Shown here one piece after another: positions 1 through 7,486 of a DNA stretch of 27,495 nucleotides (its first letter is position 1; each line of letters starts with the position of its first letter). The stretch spans positions 1-27,495 of the forward strand of contig JBPRGG010000168.1 in assembly GCA_051418075.1 (NCBI GenBank), written 5' to 3'. A program made the translations under genes and the position numbers. This stretch comes from JBPRGG01 sp051418075. GTDB taxonomy: Bacteria > Bacteroidota > Bacteroidia > Cytophagales > Cyclobacteriaceae. The notes below the pieces were generated by a model that saw only the letters and a program-made list of their open reading frames with translations, was not told where the DNA came from and did not search any database.

Positions 1-2
1 AG

Positions 3-50
3 GAAGAATTAAATAATAATCCAAAGGCAACTCAGAATCCAGGCTATTAA
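3..50 (+). CDS. C-terminal end of a probable SusD/RagB-like outer-membrane glycan-binding lipoprotein (partial)
   Basis: The first open frame reads EELNNNPKATQNPGY and then stops with TAA at 48-50. A C-terminus of the form N-P-x-x-x-Q-N-P-G-Y is very common in SusD/RagB family proteins of Bacteroidota, which sit on the cell surface and pass glycans to a SusC TonB-dependent transporter. Only about 16 codons are in the window, so the call rests on this tail and on the polysaccharide-utilisation context downstream. A 13-bp inverted repeat follows 28 bases later, consistent with the end of a transcription unit. Another protein with the same tail by chance cannot be excluded. Confidence 0.5.
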   Translation, partial: EELNNNPKATQNPGY

Positions 51-78
51 CTCAAAATAAATATCAAACTAAGTACTA

Positions 79-105
79 GATGAATACCTTTTAAAGGTAT
101 TCATC
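79..105 (+). terminator. Strong hairpin, probable transcription terminator
   Basis: Bases 79-91 (GATGAATACCTTT) are perfectly complementary to 93-105 (AAAGGTATTCATC), and TTTAA follows. The hairpin lies just after the SusD-like stop codon and about 100 bases before the next gene. It therefore fits a terminator or 3'-end stabiliser for the upstream susCD-type operon. The T-run is short, so termination is inferred. Confidence 0.65.
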
Positions 106-208
106 TTTAAGCGTGGTTAGATGTTGTTGAAGGAGTTTTAAATGTATTATTTCACTATTCCAACCCTCAGTTAAGCAAATCAAGAAAATAATTAAGAAAT
201 AAAATAAA

Positions 209-1738
209 ATGATAAGTAAAAATCTTTCAAGGAGAGATATTTTAAAATCTTTAGCTACCATTCCTGTATTAGGATATTTCGCCCATAGATTTACAGGTAA
301 ATATCACAATGATTTAAAGGAAAGGGTGACGGATTTGCCTGAGTTTATTGATAAATTTAACCGACCACAGGCTACTTCTTACCGGAATCTGACAGCAAAA
401 GGTAATAAAATAAGGATTGGTGTAGTAGGCAATGGAATGAGAGGGCCTCAAATATTTCGGGCACTGGGATTTGCTTCGGAAGATTGGGTGAAAAGACAGT
501 CAGGAAATGGTGTTTCAGGTGCGCGGTTGCAAAGTTTCCTAGAGCAGGAAGATTTAAATGTGGAGATTACAGGAGTATGTGATACTTTTCTGCCAAGAGC
601 TGAGGATGCAGTCAAGCAGGTAACTACAAAATGGCGTGCAGGGAATGCCAATAAATCATCGGTACCAAAAGTATTTCCAAACTACAGAGATATGTTGGCA
701 GACAATAATGTTGATGCATTGGTTATTCTGACTCCTGATCATTGGCATGCTAAAATGGCCACAGATGCAGCAATTGCAGGTAAACACGTTTACCTGGAAA
801 AACCAATGTGCCAATCTCTGGAAGAGGCTAAAACGCTGCGTAAAACTGTACAGAATACAGGCATAGTTCTGCAGGTTGGGCATCAGAACCGTCAGCAAGC
901 AAGCTACATTAAAGCCGCGCAGATTGTTAACGAAGGTATTCTTGGAGATGTTTCTTTAATTGAAACCTTTACAAATCGAAATGATGATCATGGGGCCTGG
1001 ATTAGAGGTATTCCTGAAAATGCGAACAGCCAAAATGTAAACTGGAAAGAATTTCTGGGTGAAAAAGAATGGAGGGAATTTGATCTGGATCGCTTTTTTA
1101 ATTGGCAAAAATGGTTTGAATTCGGTACCGGACCGGCTGGTAATCAGTTTACTCATGAATATGATTGCATCAATCAGATTCTATATTTAGGTATTCCTGA
1201 CAAGGTGGTGGCCACAGGTGGAAATTATTTTTTTAAAGATGACAGGGATATACCCGATGTATTGAATGTTGTATTTGATTATGAGAAAAAAGGATGTACT
1301 TTAACATATGACTGTACCTTACGAAACAGCTTTCAGCGAGATAAGATGATTTTCGGGCAAGATGCTTCTATGCAGTTAAACATTGGGGTATCGATTTTTG
1401 CTGATGCCAAATCAGAAAAGTATAAAAAGTACAAAATCCCATCCAATGAACCGATGATCGCCTTTCATCCTAAATTCGATGATATTGATGCTGTGACCTC
1501 AGCTACTGCTAAATATTATCAGGAACGAGGATTTGGATATACCTACCAGGATGGCCGACGTATCGATGCTACCTATTTGCATATGAAAGAATGGCTTTAC
1601 TGTATAAGAAATAACATGCAGCCAAGCTGTGATGTCAATCATGGCTATGAGGAGACTGCTACATTTTATATGGCGAATCGGGCATATCTTGAAAAAAAAA
1701 TTATTCAATATGACCATAATAAGGAAATGCTTGTTTAG
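209..1738 (+). CDS. Tat-signal Gfo/Idh/MocA family NAD(P)-dependent oxidoreductase
   Basis: This is a 509-aa nucleotide-linked sugar oxidoreductase. The N-terminus has a twin-arginine signal (S-R-R-D-I-L-K, residues 7-13) followed by a hydrophobic stretch, so export as a folded, cofactor-bound protein is likely. The Rossmann glycine-rich turn is at about 71-79 (GVVGNGMRG), TPDHWH at 175-180, and the family's conserved EKP at 197-199, whose lysine is normally catalytic. A conserved HEYD is at 316-319, in the position where this family usually has substrate-contacting residues. The length exceeds the usual 350-450 aa, partly because of the signal and a long linker before residue 68. A DoxX-like gene follows after 3 nt, so the two are probably co-transcribed. 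The reaction is unknown; oxidation or epimerisation of a sugar or its 3-keto form is the family norm. A second member lies at 19621-20970. Confidence 0.85.
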   Translation: MISKNLSRRDILKSLATIPVLGYFAHRFTGKYHNDLKERVTDLPEFIDKFNRPQATSYRNLTAKGNKIRIGVVGNGMRGPQIFRALGFASEDWVKRQSGNGVSGARLQSFLEQEDLNVEITGVCDTFLPRAEDAVKQVTTKWRAGNANKSSVPKVFPNYRDMLADNNVDALVILTPDHWHAKMATDAAIAGKHVYLEKPMCQSLEEAKTLRKTVQNTGIVLQVGHQNRQQASYIKAAQIVNEGILGDVSLIETFTNRNDDHGAWIRGIPENANSQNVNWKEFLGEKEWREFDLDRFFNWQKWFEFGTGPAGNQFTHEYDCINQILYLGIPDKVVATGGNYFFKDDRDIPDVLNVVFDYEKKGCTLTYDCTLRNSFQRDKMIFGQDASMQLNIGVSIFADAKSEKYKKYKIPSNEPMIAFHPKFDDIDAVTSATAKYYQERGFGYTYQDGRRIDATYLHMKEWLYCIRNNMQPSCDVNHGYEETATFYMANRAYLEKKIIQYDHNKEMLV

Positions 1739-1741
1739 TTT

Positions 1742-2215
1742 ATGGAAATTGTAATAAATAAGACCAAATTAAAGATACTCACCTTACTTAGAGTATTGAT
1801 CGGATGGCATTTCTTGTATGAAGGCATGGTAAAAGTTGTAGATCCTGATTGGAGTTCTTTTTCATTTCTCAATGCTGCAACAGGTCCTCTATCAAAGATA
1901 TTTAAATTGCTGTCTTCCAATGAATTGATAGTTCAATTTATTGATGTCTTAAATGTATGGGGATTGATTCTGATTGGATTAAGCTTAATTTTAGGGCTAA
2001 TGAGTAGATATGCAACTATTGCGGGCATGGTTTTATTGATCCTTTATTATTTAGTAAATCCTCCATTTATTGGATCCGCAAATTCACCTGCAGAAGGACA
2101 TTACTTAATTGTGAATATGAATCTTATTGAATTTGTAGCATTATGGGTTCTCTATCTATTCCCCACCCAAAATGAATATGGTTTAGACCGGTTAATTCTT
2201 TTAAATAAAGCTTAA
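1742..2215 (+). CDS. DoxX-like small integral membrane protein
   Basis: This 157-aa protein has about four hydrophobic segments, at roughly residues 10-30, 55-85, 90-110 and 125-145. Its N-terminal pattern (R-V-L-I-G-W-H-F-L-Y-E-G, with K-V-V-D-P after it) is typical of the DoxX/DoxD superfamily, whose founder is a subunit of archaeal thiosulfate:quinone oxidoreductase. In Bacteroidota these proteins are common and mostly of unknown function. The gene starts 3 nt after the oxidoreductase stop, so translational coupling is likely. One inference is that it passes electrons from, or anchors, the exported dehydrogenase at the inner membrane; nothing in the sequence proves that. Confidence 0.75.
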   Translation: MEIVINKTKLKILTLLRVLIGWHFLYEGMVKVVDPDWSSFSFLNAATGPLSKIFKLLSSNELIVQFIDVLNVWGLILIGLSLILGLMSRYATIAGMVLLILYYLVNPPFIGSANSPAEGHYLIVNMNLIEFVALWVLYLFPTQNEYGLDRLILLNKA

Positions 2216-2298
2216 ATAATGATTGTAAAAACATGATAAAGGTATTGAGAGCTTATTAAAGGGTGTAAGAGAAGGGCCGGCTATAATTTTCGAAAAAT

Positions 2299-2319
2299 AA
2301 AAGATCATACGATCCTTTT
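2299..2319 (+). terminator. Possible weak terminator after the DoxX gene
   Basis: AAAAGATC (2299-2306), loop ATAC, then GATC-C-TTTT (2311-2319) form a stem with a single bulged C and end in a short T-run. It lies about 85 bases after the DoxX stop. It is short and AT-rich, so the call is tentative. I see nothing else in 2216-2431. Confidence 0.3.
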
Positions 2320-2431
2320 ACCAGTAGATATCAATGTATTTTAGTGGATAATGCTAAATTCATAATAATAATCTTTATTTATAATCGTATTTATCTGAAA
2401 TTTTATTATTTTTAGATAAAGTACTTAGCGC

Positions 2432-3034
2432 ATGGGTAATGCTGTACATAAATATTTAAAATCTACCGAAAATAGTTCTTTAGCGGAGCTTTATGAAAAG
2501 TATCACATCGTTTTGATAAGAATCGCCAAGTATTACCTTCAATCTTATCCAGCTGCTGAAGATGTAGTATCAGATGTGTTCACAAAAATGCTTGAGAAGG
2601 ATCAAAGTCTAAATCAAATAAATAATTTAAGGAATTATTTATTTACTTCGGTTAAAAGGAAATGTTTAGATGAGCTTAAGCTGAGTTATAATAGGAATGA
2701 AGCACTTGATTTTTCTGATCATCAAAGTATCAAAATTGATTTCAAAGACCCTGAAACTTCATATTTAAATCAGGAATTAAGCAATAACATAAAAGTTGCA
2801 ATTGAAAAGCTTCCTGCAAGGTGCAGGACAATTTTTTTAATGGTAAAGGAAGACAACTTAAAATATAAGGAAGTTGCTGAAGTATTAAACATCTCTCAAA
2901 AAACTGTTGAAATGCATATGGGTAATGCACTTAAAGCGCTGAGAAAAGATTTGGAGCATTATTCTTTACCACAGAAAAGCAAAAAAACAGGATCTTTAAT
3001 GCATTTCATAAATTTAATTTTGACAATAATCTAA
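2432..3034 (+). CDS. ECF RNA polymerase sigma factor, Bacteroidota FecI-like (orphan)
   Basis: This 200-aa sigma-70 family protein has region 2 at about residues 18-85 (AAEDVVSDVF around 41-50, then NLRNYLFTSVKRKCLDELK) and region 4 at about 115-175 (L-P-A-R-C-R-x-I-F, then the helix-turn-helix YKEVAEVLNISQKTVEMHM). It ends in a hydrophobic tail (MHFINLILTII), a trait shared with the second sigma factor at 24185-24799. Such sigma factors normally drive susCD-type operons under control of an adjacent FecR anti-sigma factor, but no FecR gene is next to this one. The next gene starts 218 nt downstream on the same strand, so the large enzyme cluster is a plausible target. The start codon is the first ATG in frame. 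Confidence 0.88.
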   Translation: MGNAVHKYLKSTENSSLAELYEKYHIVLIRIAKYYLQSYPAAEDVVSDVFTKMLEKDQSLNQINNLRNYLFTSVKRKCLDELKLSYNRNEALDFSDHQSIKIDFKDPETSYLNQELSNNIKVAIEKLPARCRTIFLMVKEDNLKYKEVAEVLNISQKTVEMHMGNALKALRKDLEHYSLPQKSKKTGSLMHFINLILTII

Positions 3035-3252
3035 AAAATCTATTTTTCCTACAGGGTATTTACAGTGTCATTCGTCTTAATTATAAGAAGGCATAATTAT
3101 AAAGAAATCGAATTTACACAATTCAAAACGAGATACTTTATCTGGTGAAGATTACTATCGCTTGTTATTACATTAATTCAACCAAGCTAGCTAATAAAAT
3201 ATAGTATTCATCCTGATAAACGAGGAATGATTAATTTTTAAAATATGATTAA

Positions 3253-4728
3253 ATGAAATTGGAAATCAAGGTAGAAAGAATAATTATCTTATTAGTTGTA
3301 TATTTTCTTGTTATTCCGGTTTATCCCCAAACAGATCATAAAACTGAAGAAAAGATAAATATAAGCGGAGTGTTTCCATCCACAGCTATGGTGGCTGATC
3401 ATTTTCCACGATCAGAAGCCGGTACGGGTGCTTTAATGCCTTGGGCAAACCGTCTATGGATAGTAACTTATGTAGCTCACCTAACCCGTTCTGGGTCTGG
3501 AACAGGCTTATACGAAATGGACCAAAATATGAATATTAAAAAAAGGCCGGAAAGTGTCACCGGTACATATGCTAATCGTTTGATTCACAGCCCTAGTAAT
3601 CAACTGATTATAGGTCCATATGCTATAGATACCATGGGTAATGTTCGTACTTTTACCAATCTGATCAACCACCGGCTGGCCGCCACCATGGAACATCTTA
3701 CAGAACCGGAAAATAAAGTTTACTTCCTGGGCATGGAAGGTGAGTTCTTTGAAGCAGATGTACACTCATTGGAGGTAAAACAGCTTTTTGATCTCAATAA
3801 AGAGCTGGATGAACCGGAAAAAGCCAAACCACATTTCAAGAGTGGCTTCACTCACCATGGTCGGGTAGTGATTGCTAACAATAGCTATAACAACAAGGAT
3901 TTTGACGGCACCTGGCAGGCTGGACGCCTGGCTGAGTGGGATGGTAAAGATTGGAAGATCATCGAAAAAACTGCTTTTACAGAAGTATGGTCGGCTCGTG
4001 CTTTTGGCCATCCCATGATTGCCACCGGCTGGGACAACCGGTCAGTAATCATGAAAGTACTGGTCAATGACAAGTGGAAAACTTACCGCCTACCCAAGTC
4101 CAGCTATACGTTTGACCAGACCAGCAATACAGAGTGGATGAGGATCAGGGAAGTGGAAACAGAAAGGGCTCTGATGGACTGCCATGGCTTGTTTTATGAA
4201 ATTTCTTACCATACCTACAGCGGTGAACTGTTTGGCATCCGTCCCATCGCCAAACATCTGAGGGTAGTACCCGATTTCTGTTCATGGCGAGGTATGCTGG
4301 TGTTGGGAGGCAACCAGGCCACCCCCATGAAATTCAAAGACCCGATTGACCGTAATCCGCTGGCCGGGCAGCCCCAGGCTAACCTCTGGTTTGGAAAGAC
4401 CGATGACATCTGGTCCTGGGGTAAGCCCAGCGGCATGGGAGGTGTGTGGTACAATACAGAAGTGAAAGTCAATGAAGTATCTGATCCTTTCCTCATGATC
4501 GGTTTCGACCAGAAGGTTTTGCACCTGAAACATGATGCTGGTCAGCCGGTAAGCTACCACATAGAAGTAGACTTTGTGGGAGATGGGGACTGGTCGACCT
4601 ATGGAAAAGTGGATGTACCGGCCAACGGGTATGCTCATCACGAGTTTCCTCAAGGATTTTCAGCGCATTGGGTGCGGCTAACAGTAAACAAACCCTGTAA
4701 AACCACAGCCTTTTTCATGTATAATTAA
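3253..4728 (+). CDS. Secreted uncharacterised protein, probable beta-propeller; candidate polysaccharide lyase
   Basis: This is a 491-aa protein with a signal peptide (hydrophobic 9-23, likely cleavage after the YPQ at 24-26). The body is beta-rich, with repeated blade-like units such as NRLWIVTYVAHL (66-77), TYANRLIHSPSNQLIIGPY (105-123), KVYFLGMEGEFFEADV (155-170) and RLAEWDGKDWKII (225-237). The last 90 residues look like a beta-sandwich. Conserved-looking histidines (76, 112, 140, 148, 201, 202) and Arg109 could form an active site. The TYANRLIH...IIGPY segment reminds me of the seven-bladed propeller families around PL27/PL42 (rhamnose-alpha-1,4-glucuronate lyases) and GH145, but I cannot confirm this. 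If it were a lyase it would supply the substrate for the GH105 enzyme at 21053. It is followed by the M23 gene after 13 nt, and base composition is visibly richer in GC than in the flanks. Confidence 0.5.
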   Translation: MKLEIKVERIIILLVVYFLVIPVYPQTDHKTEEKINISGVFPSTAMVADHFPRSEAGTGALMPWANRLWIVTYVAHLTRSGSGTGLYEMDQNMNIKKRPESVTGTYANRLIHSPSNQLIIGPYAIDTMGNVRTFTNLINHRLAATMEHLTEPENKVYFLGMEGEFFEADVHSLEVKQLFDLNKELDEPEKAKPHFKSGFTHHGRVVIANNSYNNKDFDGTWQAGRLAEWDGKDWKIIEKTAFTEVWSARAFGHPMIATGWDNRSVIMKVLVNDKWKTYRLPKSSYTFDQTSNTEWMRIREVETERALMDCHGLFYEISYHTYSGELFGIRPIAKHLRVVPDFCSWRGMLVLGGNQATPMKFKDPIDRNPLAGQPQANLWFGKTDDIWSWGKPSGMGGVWYNTEVKVNEVSDPFLMIGFDQKVLHLKHDAGQPVSYHIEVDFVGDGDWSTYGKVDVPANGYAHHEFPQGFSAHWVRLTVNKPCKTTAFFMYN

Positions 4729-4741
4729 AGCCATTAATAGG

Positions 4742-6136
4742 ATGAAGTGGAAAATATTGATTATGCTAATTGTAATCCTGGTCTGTGGGTTTTACTTGCA
4801 GGCTCAACCTTTGATGGTGGAACTCAGTCTGGGAGAAAGCAAGACAATAAAAATGCCCTCCGGTAAAACGGCAAGCATCAAATTGCTGGACCTGAAAGAA
4901 CACACTGAACCTTATTTTCAATTAACCGACTCTAGTATCGTGGAGGCAGTCACCACGTCTGAGGTGGAGATCATGGTCAATGAGCAAAAATACACCCTGA
5001 AGGGTGGGCCGTTTCAGCAACCGGATACCATTGGAGGGTTTACCATGCTGGTAGCCTGCACCAGGGGATTTGCCGGGGGTATTTTTTCTGACGGACTGCA
5101 AAAAGATGTGAGGATAGAGGTTAATGATGCCTCAGCGCTTTGGTATGGCACTGATGAATTTATTTTTCCTATTCATAACTATCGCTGGCATGCTTCCAAT
5201 TACCGGCATACCTACCTGGGGATTGTTCCTAATCAATCCCGGCTGTATTATCACCGGGGTGAAGATTTTGGCATGATCCCCGACCTGGAAAAAACGCTGG
5301 CTTTAACTTCAGGCAAACTGCTGCGAAAACCCCCTCCGCAAGGAGACGGATCGTCCAATGCCATTTGGCTACAGCATCAGACCGGCCTGATCAGCCGCTT
5401 TATCCACCTCAATGAATATAATGTTAACCATCAGCTGGAAGAAGGACAAATTATACCCGCGGGAGAACTGTTAGGCCTTACAGGAAATACCTATGCCGGA
5501 CACAGGAGTCCGTCCCCCCACTTGCATGTGAGCCTGCATAATGAAAATAACGACAAGCAGTACTTCCATTCGTTTCCAGCAATAGTCAAAGCTTATCAGA
5601 ACAGTTTTCCGGGAGAATTAATGCCTGTTGCCGGAAATCTGCGGCATCTTTTCGAGGGAGAAACTATCATACTGGATGGTTCGAAATCACTGGCCGGGCA
5701 GGATCGCAAAATCAGAAAATTTGAATGGAGATTTACTGACGGTGAAAAGGCAACTGGTGCTTTGATAGAAAAAACTTATCCAAAAGCAGGAGTTTATAGT
5801 GAAGAATTGAGGGTTTTTGATCAGTACGGCAACTGGGAGCGGGATTTCGTTGAAGTCAATGTACTGGAGAAAAACCAACAAATAAAGCCGCCCAGAGCCT
5901 GGATTAATTATTATCCTATACGTGGGATTAAAGCTGGTACAGACATACGTTTTCTGATCAGGTTCAATAACCTGGAAGATGTAAAAATAGACTATGGCGA
6001 CGGTACAAAGGTGCCCTATACGGAAAATTCTTATCATGTTTACCAAATTCCCGGCAATTACCTGGTAACGGTAAGCGGTAGTGATGCCGGGGCAGGTCCT
6101 GGTACCTTTCATGTAAGAGTAATAGTAGAAAAATAA
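4742..6136 (+). CDS. Secreted M23 (LytM-type) metallopeptidase-like protein with C-terminal PKD domains
   Basis: This 464-aa protein has a signal peptide (hydrophobic 5-19, ending LQAQ). After an N-terminal beta domain (about 23-135) comes an M23/LytM fold with its usual residues: H171 and D175 in HRGED, H222 in SRFIHL, and H260/H262 in PHLHV. The hallmark loop LEEGQIIPAGELLGLTGNT (232-250) is also present. Two PKD-like Ig domains follow, at about 302-375 (LDGSKS, then FEWRFTDGE and YPKAGVY) and 395-462 (IDYGDG and YQIPGNYLVTV). M23 enzymes are zinc endopeptidases that usually cut peptidoglycan cross-links or glycine-rich proteins. PKD domains often occur in secreted polymer-degrading enzymes. 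Its position inside a sulfatase/rhamnosidase operon suggests action on extracellular proteoglycan-like or algal wall material, which is inference. It has near-abutting neighbours on both sides. Confidence 0.78.
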   Translation: MKWKILIMLIVILVCGFYLQAQPLMVELSLGESKTIKMPSGKTASIKLLDLKEHTEPYFQLTDSSIVEAVTTSEVEIMVNEQKYTLKGGPFQQPDTIGGFTMLVACTRGFAGGIFSDGLQKDVRIEVNDASALWYGTDEFIFPIHNYRWHASNYRHTYLGIVPNQSRLYYHRGEDFGMIPDLEKTLALTSGKLLRKPPPQGDGSSNAIWLQHQTGLISRFIHLNEYNVNHQLEEGQIIPAGELLGLTGNTYAGHRSPSPHLHVSLHNENNDKQYFHSFPAIVKAYQNSFPGELMPVAGNLRHLFEGETIILDGSKSLAGQDRKIRKFEWRFTDGEKATGALIEKTYPKAGVYSEELRVFDQYGNWERDFVEVNVLEKNQQIKPPRAWINYYPIRGIKAGTDIRFLIRFNNLEDVKIDYGDGTKVPYTENSYHVYQIPGNYLVTVSGSDAGAGPGTFHVRVIVEK

Positions 6137-6148
6137 CTTTCATCAAGT

Positions 6149-7486
6149 ATGAAAACGATTAGCAATTTGATAATCCTGTTGTCAGTTTTTATGGTTGGAT
6201 GTAACAGTCCTCAGCAGATAGCATCAGATAACGATCTTCCCAATGTTGTATTGATCCTGTCTGATGATCAGGGTTGGACTGACTATGGTTTTATGGGACA
6301 TCCGCACATAAAAACACCTCACATTGATAAACTGGCCAGACAAAGCCTTACCTTCACTTATGGATATGTGACTGCGCCATTGTGCCGGCCATCATTGGCT
6401 TCTATCGCCACTGGCCTGTACCCGCATCAAAATGGTATCACAGGTAACGATCCGGATTTTGCTTTTGATGGTAAATCATATAGCAAAGAATGGCTTGAAA
6501 AGAGAGGGGAATTCAATCGCCCATTGTTGGAAAAATTTCAACAACATCCTACTATTGGCCAAATGCTAAAGGATAAAGGCTATATTTCTTTTCAGTCCGG
6601 TAAATGGTGGGAAGGAAACTATCAGAATGGTGGATTTACGCATGGTATGACCCAGGGCGATAGTAAAAGGGGGGGCAGACACGGGGATAGCGGTCTGGAC
6701 ATTGGTCGGGAAGGAATGGAACCGGTGTTTAGCTTTATGGATTCTGCTATTTCAGTCCAGCATCCATTTTTTGTCTGGTATGCTCCTTTTTTGCCCCACA
6801 CTCCTCACAATCCACCTGATTCATTGCTGCAAGACTACCTGCATAAGGCTCCTAATGAAAAAGAAGCAAAATACTGGGCTATGATCGAGTGGTTTGACCA
6901 TACTGTTGGGCAACTGTTGAATCACCTGGAAGATAAGGAGGTTGCAAACAACACACTGGTCGTTTATGTATGCGACAATGGCTGGATCACCAATACTTCA
7001 GGTTCCGGTCCCAGGTATGCCCCTCGATCAAAGAGATCACCCTATGAAATGGGGATCAGAACACCTATCATCTACCGTTGGCCTGGCAAGATAAAGCCGG
7101 AAATCGATACAATAAATTTTGTAAGTACCACAGACATAGTACCTACCATACTTGCAGCAGCAGGATTATCTCCCACCAGGGAAATGTTGGGCATTAACGC
7201 CATGAACCAGGCAGCAAATGAAAGCAGGGAAGCTGTATTTTGCGAGGACTTTGAACATGACCTGCTTGATATAAACGATCCTTCAGCCAGCCTGCAGCAC
7301 CTGGTGATTATGCAACGACCCTGGAAGTTAATTGTTCCCTACAATGATCAGGAGGGTTCAGTTGAATTATTCAATGCGGTGAAAGATAAACATGAACAAA
7401 ATAACCTGGCAGAAGAGATGCCTGAAATGGTGGAGCAATTGAAAAATAGTCTCGATTCATTCTGGCAGCCTGAAAAGAAAATATAA
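6149..7486 (+). CDS. Sulfatase (S1 family) lipoprotein with a non-canonical C-R-P-S-L motif
   Basis: This 445-aa arylsulfatase-superfamily protein has a lipoprotein signal (F-M-V-G-C, Cys18), so it is membrane-anchored. The alkaline-phosphatase-like core is clear: metal-binding SDDQGWTD (38-45), the FGly region at 79-83, TGLYPHQNGITGND (88-101), SGKWWEG (150-156), the histidine-rich PFLPHTPH (213-220) and CDNGW (275-279). The formylglycine signature is usually C/S-x-P/A-x-R; here it is C79-R-P-S-L83, so the arginine is replaced by leucine. I recall CRPSL variants among environmental sulfatases, so this may be a functional subtype. It likely removes sulfate esters from glycan fragments. The next sulfatase starts on the base right after its stop codon. 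Confidence 0.88.
   Translation: MKTISNLIILLSVFMVGCNSPQQIASDNDLPNVVLILSDDQGWTDYGFMGHPHIKTPHIDKLARQSLTFTYGYVTAPLCRPSLASIATGLYPHQNGITGNDPDFAFDGKSYSKEWLEKRGEFNRPLLEKFQQHPTIGQMLKDKGYISFQSGKWWEGNYQNGGFTHGMTQGDSKRGGRHGDSGLDIGREGMEPVFSFMDSAISVQHPFFVWYAPFLPHTPHNPPDSLLQDYLHKAPNEKEAKYWAMIEWFDHTVGQLLNHLEDKEVANNTLVVYVCDNGWITNTSGSGPRYAPRSKRSPYEMGIRTPIIYRWPGKIKPEIDTINFVSTTDIVPTILAAAGLSPTREMLGINAMNQAANESREAVFCEDFEHDLLDINDPSASLQHLVIMQRPWKLIVPYNDQEGSVELFNAVKDKHEQNNLAEEMPEMVEQLKNSLDSFWQPEKKI

Noticed and set aside
5687..6112. Minus-strand 141-aa open frame
   Set aside because: It lies wholly opposite the PKD-domain part of the M23 gene, whose + strand product has clear domains; the antisense product has no recognisable motif.
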